DNA of 64,000 nucleotides from Pseudooceanicola marinus (GCF_020177265.1 NZ_JAIVMC010000017.1:1-64000), one strand, 5' to 3'. Counted from the first letter of the stretch, positions 7,408 to 15,495 are shown. Notes: a model not told the origin generated them from the sequence alone. A program made the numbers and translations.

Positions 7408-7839
7408 CTAGCTGCAGGGGAAAGCCTCCATCAGCGCATTCCAGATCAAGCCCCTTGCAGGGAAATGTCTGCTCTCAGGGTGGTCAGATAGGTATCGAAC
7501 GACGATATCCCGAAGCTGCTCATTCGTCGCGTCGCTGGGGATGCAGTGCGCCAGAAAGGCGTTGATGGCACTATTGCTCTCATCTGTCGTCTGACCGGGC
7601 ATGAGGCGCTGAATCACGATGAACGCACCAAAGCTCTCCCCTTCGATCGCTCCGAGAACGAAGCCTACGCAAAAGCCAAGCTCGACGCCACTCTCTGAAC
7701 GGCAAGCTGAATAAAGCGAGTTGCCAGATACCTGTTGTGCTTTCGACGGGTGCGGATACCAAGCGAACGCCAAAGCTAGAATGGCGGCGAGGCCAATGCC
7801 TCTCCTGGACTGGCAGGCCCCGACGCTTCGTGTTGACAT
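7408..7839 (-). CDS. Rap1a/Tai-family immunity-like secreted protein
   Basis: A 143-residue protein with a hydrophobic signal segment (GLAAILALAFAWYP, cleavage probably after SKA). The mature part has the Rap1a/Tai pattern: NSLYSACRS, then ELGFCVGFVLGAIEG, then HCIPSDATNEQLRDIVVRYL and a terminal ALMEAFPC. Rap1a proteins are periplasmic immunity partners of type VI amidase effectors, but the domain is widespread in orphan genes. Four cysteines are placed to form disulphides. Its start directly follows the stop of the upstream small secreted protein (TGAATG), so the two are an operon. No effector gene is visible nearby. Confidence 0.8.
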   Translation of the reverse strand: MSTRSVGACQSRRGIGLAAILALAFAWYPHPSKAQQVSGNSLYSACRSESGVELGFCVGFVLGAIEGESFGAFIVIQRLMPGQTTDESNSAINAFLAHCIPSDATNEQLRDIVVRYLSDHPESRHFPARGLIWNALMEAFPCS

Positions 7840-8049
7840 TCAGTCACCCTCTGAAGTGCATTGGACGGTCAGCGCGCCACTCCCGTCTCTCGACGGCGCG
7901 CAAAAGGTTACAGATCCCGTCTCTGTGTTGACGATGTAGACGCCTGGGCCGCCACCTTGCGCAACGGCCGTGAACGCTGCGCGGTCATCTGCGCCGCTCA
8001 CGGCAGGCGTCATGAGCATGGTTGCTGAAGCGATTGCCAACAGTCGCAA
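7840..8049 (-). CDS. Small secreted protein upstream of the Rap1a-like gene
   Basis: 69 residues with an N-terminal signal peptide (MRLLAIASATMLMTPAVSGA) and a short mature part with two cysteines (VTFCAPS and VQCTSEGD). No family recognised. Its stop is immediately followed by the start of the Rap1a-like gene, so they are likely made together. The mature part (GVYIVNTETGSVTFC) resembles small periplasmic beta-strand proteins of unknown role. Confidence 0.68.
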   Translation of the reverse strand: MRLLAIASATMLMTPAVSGADDRAAFTAVAQGGGPGVYIVNTETGSVTFCAPSRDGSGALTVQCTSEGD

Positions 8050-8151
8050 TGTCGTTCTCCCCTTATCAAGTTTGATGCATTCAACCTGCGCGCAGATGTC
8101 GGCTCAGGCAATAGGGAGACACGCGAGGAGCGTAGCGCCTTGGGCAGCGAC

Positions 8152-8388
8152 CTAGTCTCGCGACGCCGCAATCAGAGCAATGCCCGGACCCTCTGAGGTC
8201 TCGCCAGGAGAGAGGAACTGCACGCCTCTGGCTTCGAGCGTCATCTGAACGAGCTTCACAGTCGATGGCTTGCCCTCGCCTCGGTCCACCTTGTTCAGGG
8301 TGTTGCGATGCAATCCAGTCAGCCCCGCAAGTTCAGGGTTACTCATCCCAAGCGCAGCTTTAGCCATTTTGAATTGCTCTGATGTCAC
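8152..8388 (-). CDS. XRE-type helix-turn-helix regulator
   Basis: 78 residues. The motif QFKMAKAALGMSNPELAGLT then GLHRNTLNKVDRGEGKPS is a classic XRE helix-turn-helix, followed by TVKLVQMTLEARGVQFLSPG, the usual C-terminal strand of small phage repressors. It lies upstream of, and in the same direction as, the two secreted-protein genes, with about 100 bases between, and divergent from the plus-strand genes at 8562 onward. Confidence 0.82.
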   Translation of the reverse strand: MTSEQFKMAKAALGMSNPELAGLTGLHRNTLNKVDRGEGKPSTVKLVQMTLEARGVQFLSPGETSEGPGIALIAASRD

Positions 8389-8561
8389 GTCGCTTCCTTT
8401 CGTGTGCTACCGGCATATTTAATGTGTTGACAGAACAGCCTGACAGACCCATAAATATGCCAATAGCACACGCCAACAGGCGGCGCTATTCAAATTCAAA
8501 GCACCAAGTTCCCGCTTCAAGAGCCTGGGGAACGTCATCTCAAGAACAGGAAGGAAAGGCT

Positions 8562-8729
8562 ATGCCGACCAATACCCCGCCCATCGCGCGTGAACCGCGT
8601 GGCGAACTCCATGACTGTATCGCCTTGGCTTTGGACGCGATCTGCGCTCCGAGCCCGAGCGAGCGGAACCTGATCGAAGCCCGGGGCTACCTGCGGGCTG
8701 CCATCAGCCGGATCGGGGGTGCAGCATGA
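8562..8729 (+). CDS. Small uncharacterised protein (55 aa)
   Basis: Start ATG 8562 follows AGGAAAGG. The product MPTNTPPIAREPRGELHDCI... is a short amphipathic helix protein (ALALDAICAPSPSERNLIEA). Its stop overlaps the next start (ATGA at 8726), making a three-gene coupled set with the two signal-peptide paralogues. Function unknown. Confidence 0.62.
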   Translation: MPTNTPPIAREPRGELHDCIALALDAICAPSPSERNLIEARGYLRAAISRIGGAA

Positions 8730-9025
8730 AGCGCCGCTCCTTCATCGCCTCCGCTACGGCGCTCGCCTTCGCCCCTATCGCGTCCAAGTCGGCTGAGCCG
8801 AGCGTCACTGACCAGATCCAGCACCATGCCGACGAGCTGGTGCGCCTCCTGTCCGAGAGCGCCCCCGAGGGCATCAATGATGTTCAGCAAGTGGTCATCA
8901 CCCCGGCATTCCTGATCGCGTCTGCTTTCCCTGGGGTGGCTGATCTGCGGTCCTGGCAGGAAGGCGATATGACCGCGAACTATCGCCATGGTCGTGGTTG
9001 GAAAACCGAAGGGGGTGCAGCATGA
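8726..9025 (+). CDS. Signal-peptide protein, tandem paralogue 1
   Basis: 99 residues beginning MKRRSFIASATALAFAPIAS, a Tat-like leader (RRSFI followed by a hydrophobic run). The mature part has DQIQHHADELVRLLSESAPE then GINDVQQVVITPAF and ends RSWQEGDMTANYRHGRGW. Clearly paralogous to the next gene (same leader; ...HHADELVRLLSESAPEGI against ...HIEAIREALLEHAPDGVT). Overlaps it by ATGA. No family recognised. Confidence 0.7.
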   Translation: MKRRSFIASATALAFAPIASKSAEPSVTDQIQHHADELVRLLSESAPEGINDVQQVVITPAFLIASAFPGVADLRSWQEGDMTANYRHGRGWKTEGGAA

Positions 9026-9348
9026 AGCGCCGCGAGTTTTTCGCCGCCAGCGCGGCCCTTGCTCTGGCCCCCGTCGCGGCGCCGGCCGTCGAAGTCCAGA
9101 ACATTCCCGAAGACTGGGCACGGGACGAACTGAACACGAAGCTGGCCTATCACATCGAGGCGATCCGCGAGGCGCTTCTGGAGCACGCACCCGACGGCGT
9201 GACCAGCATGCAAGGCATCCAGCTGCGTTGGATCGACGGGAAGCCGACCGGCGTCTGGGCGACGGGCCGCGAGGGTCTCGGGGCACTGCAGAACTACCGC
9301 CCTGAGAGCGGGTGGCGCCAGAAATCAGCGGTCCTGCTCCCCGTGTAA
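9022..9348 (+). CDS. Signal-peptide protein, tandem paralogue 2
   Basis: 108 residues beginning MKRREFFAASAALALAPVAA, a Tat-like leader matching the preceding gene. The mature part includes KLAYHIEAIREALLEHAPDG, MQGIQLRWIDGKPTGVWATG and a closing YRPESGWRQKS. It is a diverged duplicate of the upstream gene, translated from an overlapping ATGA. Export of two related small proteins from a phage-like element is unusual; possible roles are superinfection exclusion or lysis control, but nothing proves this. Confidence 0.7.
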   Translation: MKRREFFAASAALALAPVAAPAVEVQNIPEDWARDELNTKLAYHIEAIREALLEHAPDGVTSMQGIQLRWIDGKPTGVWATGREGLGALQNYRPESGWRQKSAVLLPV

Positions 9349-9430
9349 CGCAAGTCCCGGCGGCAAACGTATAAGCCTGAGACCACCCCCGACCGAACTC
9401 CGGCCGGGGGTGGATTGTTTCTGGGTGAGG

Positions 9431-9721
9431 TTAGGCGGCTTGCAGGGGCCTGATGCCCGAGACGTCCACTTGATCGCGATTGGAGATCAGATCGAAGTTC
9501 TTCTGCATGTTGAGCCAGTAGTCAGGCGTGGTGCTGAAGAACTTGGCAAGCCGAAGGGCGGTGTCCACGGACATGGAAACGTCCAGCTTGCACAGTCGCT
9601 CGATGCGGGTGCGCGGCACCCCTAGGCGCTTTGCAAGGGCGATGGGGCTCATCTCGAGCGGGTCAAGATACAGTTCGCGCAGGATCTCACCGGGGTGAAC
9701 CGCAACTTTCATCATGGTCAT
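9431..9721 (-). CDS. higA: HigA-type antitoxin (XRE)
   Basis: 96 residues. The motif VHPGEILRELYLDPLEMSPI then ALAKRLGVPRTRIERLCK is the diagnostic HigA/VapI start and helix-turn-helix, followed by SVDTALRLAKFFSTTPDYWL and NMQKNFDL. It neutralises the HigB toxin encoded just upstream and represses the operon. ATG 9721 is chosen because AGGAG lies seven bases upstream. The toxin-first gene order is typical of higBA. Confidence 0.92.
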   Translation of the reverse strand: MTMMKVAVHPGEILRELYLDPLEMSPIALAKRLGVPRTRIERLCKLDVSMSVDTALRLAKFFSTTPDYWLNMQKNFDLISNRDQVDVSGIRPLQAA

Positions 9722-9733
9722 GTTCGGCTCCTT

Positions 9734-10015
9734 TCAGTGGTAGTCGATAATCTCAACGTCTTCTGGACCAGTCGAGGTCCACACAAAGCAGATGCGCCAC
9801 TGGCCATTGATCCGGACGGAGTGCTGTCCAAGCCGGTTCCCGGCAAGTTGCTCAAGGTGATTTCCAGGCGGAAACCGAAGGTCCTCCAGCTCGTGCGCGG
9901 CATCCAGGGCGGCCATCATGGCATTGGTCCGATTAACCAGGTCAGCTGGAAACCCCTTGCCGTACTTCCCTTCTAAGGCGCGTTTGGCAAGCTTGCCCTT
10001 GGTGCTTTGTATCAT
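9734..10015 (-). CDS. higB: HigB/RelE-type mRNA interferase toxin
   Basis: 93 residues of the RelE superfamily. HigB signatures include LRFPPGNHLEQLAGNRLGQH and SVRINGQWRICFVWT, ending DVEIIDYH. It cleaves mRNA in a ribosome-dependent way in characterised systems. The gene is first in the operon, 12 bases before higA, and its start codon is four bases from a perfect palindrome likely bound by HigA. In the element it may serve for maintenance. Confidence 0.92.
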   Translation of the reverse strand: MIQSTKGKLAKRALEGKYGKGFPADLVNRTNAMMAALDAAHELEDLRFPPGNHLEQLAGNRLGQHSVRINGQWRICFVWTSTGPEDVEIIDYH

Positions 10016-10018
10016 GGA

Positions 10019-10032
10019 GTGATACGTATCAC
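10019..10032. promoter_or_regulatory. Palindromic operator of higBA
   Basis: GTGATACGTATCAC is a perfect 14-bp palindrome four bases upstream of the higB start codon. A partial GAGATAC copy follows at 10036-10042. HigA-type antitoxins bind such palindromes to repress their own operon; binding here is inferred from position. Confidence 0.75.
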
Positions 10033-10059
10033 GTTGAGATACATGCAGTCAACCGATCA

Positions 10060-10335
10060 TTGACCCGTCGCGCCGACAAGTTCTGTCAAATTTCGACCTC
10101 GAACGACGACAAGCGCCGCGCGGTGATGACGCTGCTTGAGGATGAGGAGTGGACCCAGTGGTCGGACCGCCAGTGCCGTGTTTCTGCCCCGCTTGTCGCG
10201 ACCGTTCGGGCTTCCGTCACTGTAAATTCTTACAGTGAGCCACGCACATATAAGACCAAGCATGGCACTGAAGCCAGGATGAACACCGCCAATATCGGCA
10301 GAAACGCAATCGGTGGCAAGACCCCCAAAACCTGA
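10060..10335 (+). pseudogene. Fragment of a ParB-like phage/plasmid protein
   Basis: The frame reads DDKRRAVMTLLEDEEWTQWS then DRQCRVSAPLVATVRASV and later RTYKTKHGTEARMNTANIGR. This pattern (KRRAV-LL-D-EW--WSDREIA, variable linker, RTY-TKHGT---MNTA-IG) is the middle part of ParB/Srx-type proteins of phages and plasmids. The N-terminal ParB-nuclease domain is missing and only a TTG start is available. The IAR-G core of the helix-turn-helix is damaged (QCRVS). It is best read as a gene remnant. Confidence 0.62.
10218..10237. promoter_or_regulatory. Inverted repeat CACTGTAA-N4-TTACAGTG
   Basis: Eight-bp perfect arms separated by ATTC. It lies within the ParB-like remnant, about 215 bases upstream of the HTH gene at 10452. 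The symmetry looks like a repressor site, but no regulator can be assigned. Confidence 0.45.
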
Positions 10336-10451
10336 GTGATACACAGGGCTTCACCAAGCGCTGAGGCCGAAACAGCAAAGCAATCGCTCGCTCACAGTTC
10401 GGCGCCGCCACGTCCGCCCACCGGAACCACCAAAGCCATTGAGGAAAACCC

Positions 10452-10640
10452 ATGACCACCCCCGCTACCTTCCGCCCCGCCGATTCCCCCAAGGTCGTCG
10501 GGATCTCGCGCGCCACGCTCTACCGCTGGGAGAAAGCTGGTCACATCAAGCTCTATCGCCAAGGCGGGATGACCTTCGCCAAAACCGCAGAGGTGGTCGA
10601 TTTCATCACCGGCGATTGTACAGAGGCGGGCCCGACCTGA
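10452..10640 (+). CDS. MerR/AlpA-like helix-turn-helix protein
   Basis: 62 residues. VVGISRATLYRWEKAGHIKL followed by YRQGGMTFAKTAEVVDFITG is a MerR-type winged helix of the kind used by excisionases and small phage regulators. ATG at 10452 starts right after GAGGAAAACCC. A second, diverged AlpA-like protein in the same element (first at 3984) suggests separate control of integration and of this module. Confidence 0.78.
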   Translation: MTTPATFRPADSPKVVGISRATLYRWEKAGHIKLYRQGGMTFAKTAEVVDFITGDCTEAGPT

Positions 10641-10653
10641 GCGTTGCCTTCGC

Positions 10654-10705
10654 TCGCGTACAGACTGCAAAAAAACCTTCCCGCTTGGCTTAATTGTCCC
10701 AGGTC
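10654..10705 (-). pseudogene. Small terminase fragment, inverted copy of 15270-15321
   Basis: On the minus strand this 52-bp stretch reads TWDN-stop-AKREGFFAVCTR, matching the plus-strand fragment TWDNYAKREDFFPVCTR at 15270-15321 with about five base differences. The TAA in place of TAC shows it is broken. Together the two copies form an inverted repeat around the ejection-protein genes. Confidence 0.65.
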
Positions 10706-10839
10706 GAGCCCGGCAAAGCCGCCCCAGGCGAGAACATTTGGGGCCAAATAGGGAATATAGACAGAACATGTTGTGGGAAATCTGCTCGTTTTAGCCTACA
10801 CTGGTGCTGACTTTCATCGTCAGACTTGGATTGCAGGCA

Positions 10840-11010
10840 ATGACCGACAAACACCCAGATTGCGAACGCCGTTCCGGCGAAGAAGCCCGCCAATCAGGCG
10901 GCGCCTCCCCCTTGTTCCCCGAGCTCTTCCAGCGGGGCTGGCGGGAGTTCCTGCGGTGGGAACAGATGATGCAGGCGCCGTTTGATCCGCGCACTGACCG
11001 CATCCACTAA
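10840..11010 (+). CDS. Small uncharacterised phage protein (56 aa)
   Basis: MTDKHPDCERRSGEEARQSG... ending LFQRGWREFLRWEQMMQAPF. Short, charged, with an aromatic helix at the C terminus. It lies 15 bases upstream of the first ejection-like protein, with GGGAGGG between, so it probably forms an operon with the two large genes. Family unknown. Confidence 0.6.
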   Translation: MTDKHPDCERRSGEEARQSGGASPLFPELFQRGWREFLRWEQMMQAPFDPRTDRIH

Positions 11011-11025
11011 GGGAGGGCTCTAACC

Positions 11026-12423
11026 ATGGCAGACCTGAACCCGAGCATCATCCTCGCCGGCCAGCCGGTCAACGCGCTGAATGCGCTGTCGGGCGGCATC
11101 CAGACCGCGGGGCAGGCGAACGACGTCCGGCACACGTCGAACTACCGCAACACGCTGGCGCAGTACGGCGCGGGCGCCATCGGAGGCGACCAGGGGTCGA
11201 TCAACGCGTTGGCAGGCTTCGACCCCGGCGCGGCGCTGGGCATCCAGCAGACCCGGCAGCAGATGGACATTCTCGACGCCCAGGAGCGCAGGGCAGCGGC
11301 CAAGTATGCCGCCAGCCTTTCGGCGGCACGTCGCAGCGCCGTAGCACAGGAGGTCGAGGGCGCTGTGAAGGTGGGGCTTGGCCTTCAAGACAAGGACGCC
11401 TGGGACGCCTTCATGGGCGAGAACCAACCCGATCTCGTCGGCCAGTTCGAGAATCGCCAGGCTCTGGCGAACCGCTACATGAGCGTCGCGGATATCCTGA
11501 GGAACAGCAGGGAACCCGACCCCATCGTCATCAACGGCCAGCTGGTCAACCCGCGCACCTCGGAAATCCTCGGGGACTACCGAGACGACGCCGAGCCGGT
11601 GTCCCCGGACTATGTCGAAATGAACGGTCAGCTGGTGGATCGCAACGCCCGGGGCGGCCCTGCCGTGGTGCCGGTGCAGGGCCTCCAGCCGGAGCCCATC
11701 AAACAGACGGAAGCCGACCGAGAACTGGCCCGGATGGAGAGTATCGGCATTCCGCGTGACGTAGCCATCCGGATCAAGGAGGGCGTGTACCGGGTCGTAA
11801 CCGACCCGCTTACCCGAGAGACCTCGGTCATGGACCTGTCGAGCGGAAAGACCATTCTCGACGCGACGCACAGCGCGAACATAGGTCCTTCGCCTTCAGG
11901 TCAGGTCAGCAACCAGACTGCTCCCGCTCTCTCGTTCGGGCCTGATGTCTCAGGCGATGCGGGGCAATCCTTCGGTGTCGAGGGCTTCGCCAAAGCGGGT
12001 ATCAATGCGCTGGGAGATGCGGTGGGGCTTGGCCCAGCCTACCCGGATGTGCAGGAAACCCAATCCGACTTCATGGTCCTGCGCGAAACCTTGCTGAACG
12101 ACGTAGCTGGGGCCTATGACCGGCAGCCGCCGGGCTGGCTTATGGAGAACATCCGGGATCTGACCCCGGAGCCCGGGCGCCCCCTGCAAGGCGCGAGTGG
12201 GGCGCAGTCGAAGTTGCGGGCTCTGAAGCGGAACTTCGAGAGCGAGCTGAACATCGCCCAGCAGCAGGCCGGTCGCCGTCTCTCGCCAACACAGCGTCAA
12301 GACCTTGAGACCCGCATCATCGGCTTGGAGGCGACCATTCGCCGGGTGGACGGCGCACTGGCGCGCTTCGGCAGTGACCAGCAGCAACGCACATCGAATG
12401 GCATCACCTGGAGCATTGAGTAA
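11026..12423 (+). CDS. Putative phage DNA-ejection/internal virion protein 1
   Basis: 465 residues beginning MADLNPSIILAGQPVNALNA, an N terminus I associate with podovirus-like internal virion or DNA-ejection proteins of Rhodobacteraceae phages. The first 110 residues are helical and alanine-rich (LGIQQTRQQMDILDAQERRA). A repeat-like pair follows (VINGQLVNPRTSEILGDYRD and VEMNGQLVDRNARGGPA), then a linker and a helical C terminus (LKRNFESELNIAQQQAGRRL). It ends TAATG into the next gene. Family assignment is by resemblance and not certain. Confidence 0.72.
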   Translation: MADLNPSIILAGQPVNALNALSGGIQTAGQANDVRHTSNYRNTLAQYGAGAIGGDQGSINALAGFDPGAALGIQQTRQQMDILDAQERRAAAKYAASLSAARRSAVAQEVEGAVKVGLGLQDKDAWDAFMGENQPDLVGQFENRQALANRYMSVADILRNSREPDPIVINGQLVNPRTSEILGDYRDDAEPVSPDYVEMNGQLVDRNARGGPAVVPVQGLQPEPIKQTEADRELARMESIGIPRDVAIRIKEGVYRVVTDPLTRETSVMDLSSGKTILDATHSANIGPSPSGQVSNQTAPALSFGPDVSGDAGQSFGVEGFAKAGINALGDAVGLGPAYPDVQETQSDFMVLRETLLNDVAGAYDRQPPGWLMENIRDLTPEPGRPLQGASGAQSKLRALKRNFESELNIAQQQAGRRLSPTQRQDLETRIIGLEATIRRVDGALARFGSDQQQRTSNGITWSIE

Positions 12424-14984
12424 TGGCCACCCTGAACATCGACGGTCAGCGCGTCACCGTTTCGGATGACTTCTTGTCTCTCACCCCCGAAGAGCAGAAC
12501 CGTACCGTCGAGGAAATCGCGTCGCAGTTGGGCCCGCGCCAATCGGCCGTGACCGGCTCGATGTCCCAGGTGAACCGCGGCATTGCCGACGCGGCCGGCG
12601 GTATCGTGGACTTTCTCAACCCCTTTGATAAGCCCCACGCCCTCAATCCCTTCAAGGAGGGAACCGGCTCCGCTCAGGACGGTATTGCCGGGCTCATGGA
12701 AGGGGCTGGCATCCAGGTTGCGGAAGGTGAGCCGGCGAACGTCACAGAGGCTTTCCTGCGCGGCACCGGGGAGGCGGCAGGCGCGATGCTTCCCGCCACC
12801 AAGGGGCTGCAAGCACTGAGCCGTGCCCCAGGGCTGGTCGGACGACTGGCCGCAGACTCCGCGCAAGCGATCGGCTCTGTGTCGGGCGTCGCCTCAGAGG
12901 CGCTGGCGGGTGGCGCCGCGCGAAGCGGGGAGAAGCTGGCTGAAGAAGCTGGCGCCCCGGAATGGGCGCAGCAGACGGCAGGCGTCCTGGCCGGGGGCGC
13001 TGTGCTTCCCGCCACGATTGCCGCGCCGAAGTTGCTGCCCAGCGTCGCCGGGGGCAAGCGCGTCGTCGGGGCGATCAAACGTGCCGTGGCTCCCCATACG
13101 GAGGGCGGAGGCCGTGAAATCGCGGCGCGGCGCTTGCAGAGCCTTGCGGGCGGAGAGGAGCGCGCAGGCCAGCTTGCGCGCCGCATCACCCCGGAGAACG
13201 AATTGGGGCTGACTCCGGCCCAGCAGACCGAAGACCCCAGCTTTATCGGCCTCGAGCGTCTGGCCGCCGATCAAGACCCGGCCCTAAGGGCGCGGCTCGA
13301 TACCCGGGCGCAAGCCAGTCAGGACACGGCGCGGGGTGCTGTGGGGGCTATGGGCGGCGACGAGGCAGAGGCCGCCCGTTTCTTTGAGCAGCGGCGCGCT
13401 GCCTTCTCGGAGCGCCTGTCGCGCAGGGCCAATGAAGCGCTCGCAGCGGCCGAACGGCAGATTGCGGCGCTTGGCCCGGCCCGGTCGGAAAGTGAAAATG
13501 GCCTCATCGCCCGCCGCGCCATAGATCAGGCGCTCGATCGAGAACTCCTCCAGGAGCGAGCCTTGTGGGAGGCCGTCCCGAAGGAGGCGATGGTGCCCAC
13601 GGCGCGCACCCGGGAGGCCATCCAGCAGGTAAACGCCAATCTGCCCTACGCCCAGCGGAACGACATGCCTCGCGCCGCCCGCGAGGTGATCGAGGCCGAA
13701 GGTGTCTATGGCAGTGAAGCGTCGGTGCGTGACCTGCACGGGCTCTATTCCGAGCTCCGCAGGGTTGCGCGCTCCGCGATGGCCGGAAACGACCAGAACA
13801 AGAACGCCGCGCGCATCGCCAACGAGGTGGCCGATGCGGTCCTCAAGGATCTGGGGGCGGCAGATGGGTCCACCCTGGCCGGCCGACGCATCAATGAGGC
13901 CCGTGCCTTCTCCGCCGCTCTTCACGAGAGATTCGACCGTGGTGCGGTGGGCCGCCTCTTGAAACGCAGCCTGGACGGTGACGCGTCCGTTGACCCGGAG
14001 CTTTCCCTACGTCGGACGGTCGGTCGCGCAGGGCCAGAAGGTGCTGTCGGCGCTCGGCAGATTGAGGCCGCGACTGGCTCACGCGCCTCGGGGGCCATCC
14101 AGGATTTCATCCGGGATCGGTTCACTCGGTCCGCGACAGGGCCCGACGGGGAATTCACCCGTAGCTCCGCTGGGCGCTTCATCCGCGACAACCGTGAGCT
14201 GCTGGCCTTGTACCCCGAGTTGCGCGGGGAGATTGAAAATGCCGTGCGGAACCGCGAGACTGCCGGTGCTCTGGCCGAGCGGGTAACTCGCAGGCTGGGA
14301 GCTCTTCGGCAGAGTTCAGCCTCTGGACAGGCGGTGATAGATGGGCAGACGGTCAAGGCGGTGCTCTCCGCGAGGTCTCCGGCGCGCGAGGCACACAAGC
14401 TTGCCAGCGAGGCCCGCAAAGACTCGACGGGGCAGGCTTTGGCTGGCCTTAAGGCTGCTTTTGCAAATCACCTGATCGGCGGCGCCTCTGGAGTAAGGGC
14501 CGGCCGCGAGACCTTCTCCGGTGACGCGCTCCTGAAACTGATGAGCGACAGCAGGACGGCCGCGGCTCTGCCCCGGATCTTCTCTAAGGAAGAAATCGGG
14601 CGCCTGCGCCGGATCGGTCACGAGTTGGCGAAACTCGACGCGGGCGCGGCTGGGATCGGGGCCAGCCTATCCGGAGAGAGGCCGGCGCGCGTCATCGAGT
14701 ATCTGGCTCGCGTTGTGGCTGCTCGGCACGGCGCGCAACTTGGTGGCGGTGGCGGTGCCAGCTTGCAGACGGCTCAAATGGCCTCGGCTCGAGTAAAGGA
14801 GCTTCTGGCCTCACTTGTATCTGACAAGGCGTCTGAAATCCTCGCACGCGCGGTGGAAGACCCTGAACTCTTCAAGGATCTGCTGCTCCACACGCAAAGC
14901 CCCAAGTTGGAGCAACGTCTGTTGCCCAGGCTTGCACCCTACCTGCTTGGGACAAGCTCGGCCCTCGGAGCGGAAACCGACTGA
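12423..14984 (+). CDS. Putative phage DNA-ejection/internal virion protein 2
   Basis: 853 residues, start overlapping the previous stop (TAATG). The N terminus (MATLNIDGQRVTVSDDFLSL then TPEEQNRTVEEIA) matches the opening of large internal virion proteins. It is followed by amphipathic alanine/glycine-rich helices (AGAMLPATKGLQAL; AQQTAGVLAGGAVLPATIAA) that could insert into membranes, then long alpha-helical segments. It would be carried in the capsid and injected ahead of DNA in a complete phage. Full length and in frame despite the apparent loss of capsid genes, which argues for recent decay or for retained use. Confidence 0.72.
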   Translation: MATLNIDGQRVTVSDDFLSLTPEEQNRTVEEIASQLGPRQSAVTGSMSQVNRGIADAAGGIVDFLNPFDKPHALNPFKEGTGSAQDGIAGLMEGAGIQVAEGEPANVTEAFLRGTGEAAGAMLPATKGLQALSRAPGLVGRLAADSAQAIGSVSGVASEALAGGAARSGEKLAEEAGAPEWAQQTAGVLAGGAVLPATIAAPKLLPSVAGGKRVVGAIKRAVAPHTEGGGREIAARRLQSLAGGEERAGQLARRITPENELGLTPAQQTEDPSFIGLERLAADQDPALRARLDTRAQASQDTARGAVGAMGGDEAEAARFFEQRRAAFSERLSRRANEALAAAERQIAALGPARSESENGLIARRAIDQALDRELLQERALWEAVPKEAMVPTARTREAIQQVNANLPYAQRNDMPRAAREVIEAEGVYGSEASVRDLHGLYSELRRVARSAMAGNDQNKNAARIANEVADAVLKDLGAADGSTLAGRRINEARAFSAALHERFDRGAVGRLLKRSLDGDASVDPELSLRRTVGRAGPEGAVGARQIEAATGSRASGAIQDFIRDRFTRSATGPDGEFTRSSAGRFIRDNRELLALYPELRGEIENAVRNRETAGALAERVTRRLGALRQSSASGQAVIDGQTVKAVLSARSPAREAHKLASEARKDSTGQALAGLKAAFANHLIGGASGVRAGRETFSGDALLKLMSDSRTAAALPRIFSKEEIGRLRRIGHELAKLDAGAAGIGASLSGERPARVIEYLARVVAARHGAQLGGGGGASLQTAQMASARVKELLASLVSDKASEILARAVEDPELFKDLLLHTQSPKLEQRLLPRLAPYLLGTSSALGAETD

Positions 14985-15207
14985 CAGCAAACGAAAGCAC
15001 CGGGGTCCGGGTTGATGAGCTTTCGGCGACTGGGGCGGCTCAGCTAACCATGCCGCATGGCGCGAGGTTCCTTCCTCGTGGAAGCTCGATTTGACCGCAA
15101 TAAAGCCTTGATCCCATATTATCGAGCTTGCCAGATGAGCAATCGGGTCCGGCGATAGCAAGAAGACAGCCGCCCCAGCAGGGCAGCCGCATGTTGATAA
15201 ATGTTAA

Positions 15208-15495
15208 GGTGGCGGAGGCCATCTCGACCCTATCGAGGGCCTGTGCAACTTCCTCGATATCAGCCGCCGGACCTGGGACAATTACGCCAAGCGGGAAGAT
15301 TTTTTCCCAGTCTGCACGCGAGTGGAGCAACCAACCGTCGATTGCGTCATCTTCACCACGCGCCGCTCGACCAGGCGTCACCCAGGAGAACCTCAGATCG
15401 AAAAGGCGATTGTCGCTTCTCCAAGTCTCCGTCGCAGAGCTCCGGCTGGGGCAGGACCCGCCCTCAGCCCGAGACCTTTCCGGCCGCCTCAGTAA
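15208..15495 (+). pseudogene. gp3-type small terminase fragment
   Basis: The frame opens after a TAA at 15205-15207 and reads DPIEGLCNFLDISRRTWDNY then AKREDFFPVCTRVEQP, which resembles the DNA-binding core of gp3-type packaging proteins (GLC-FLGIS--TW--Y). After about residue 45 the sequence turns to non-homologous basic residues. There is no start codon for the conserved part. A truncated remnant, part of an inverted repeat with 10654-10705. Confidence 0.65.

Noticed and set aside
10218-10237. LexA (SOS) box
   Set aside because: The alphaproteobacterial LexA site is GTTC-N7-GTTC; this inverted repeat does not match.
10392-10769. Minus-strand frame of 125 codons over the HTH gene
   Set aside because: Antisense to 10452-10640; the only meaningful part is the terminase remnant, which lies in another frame.
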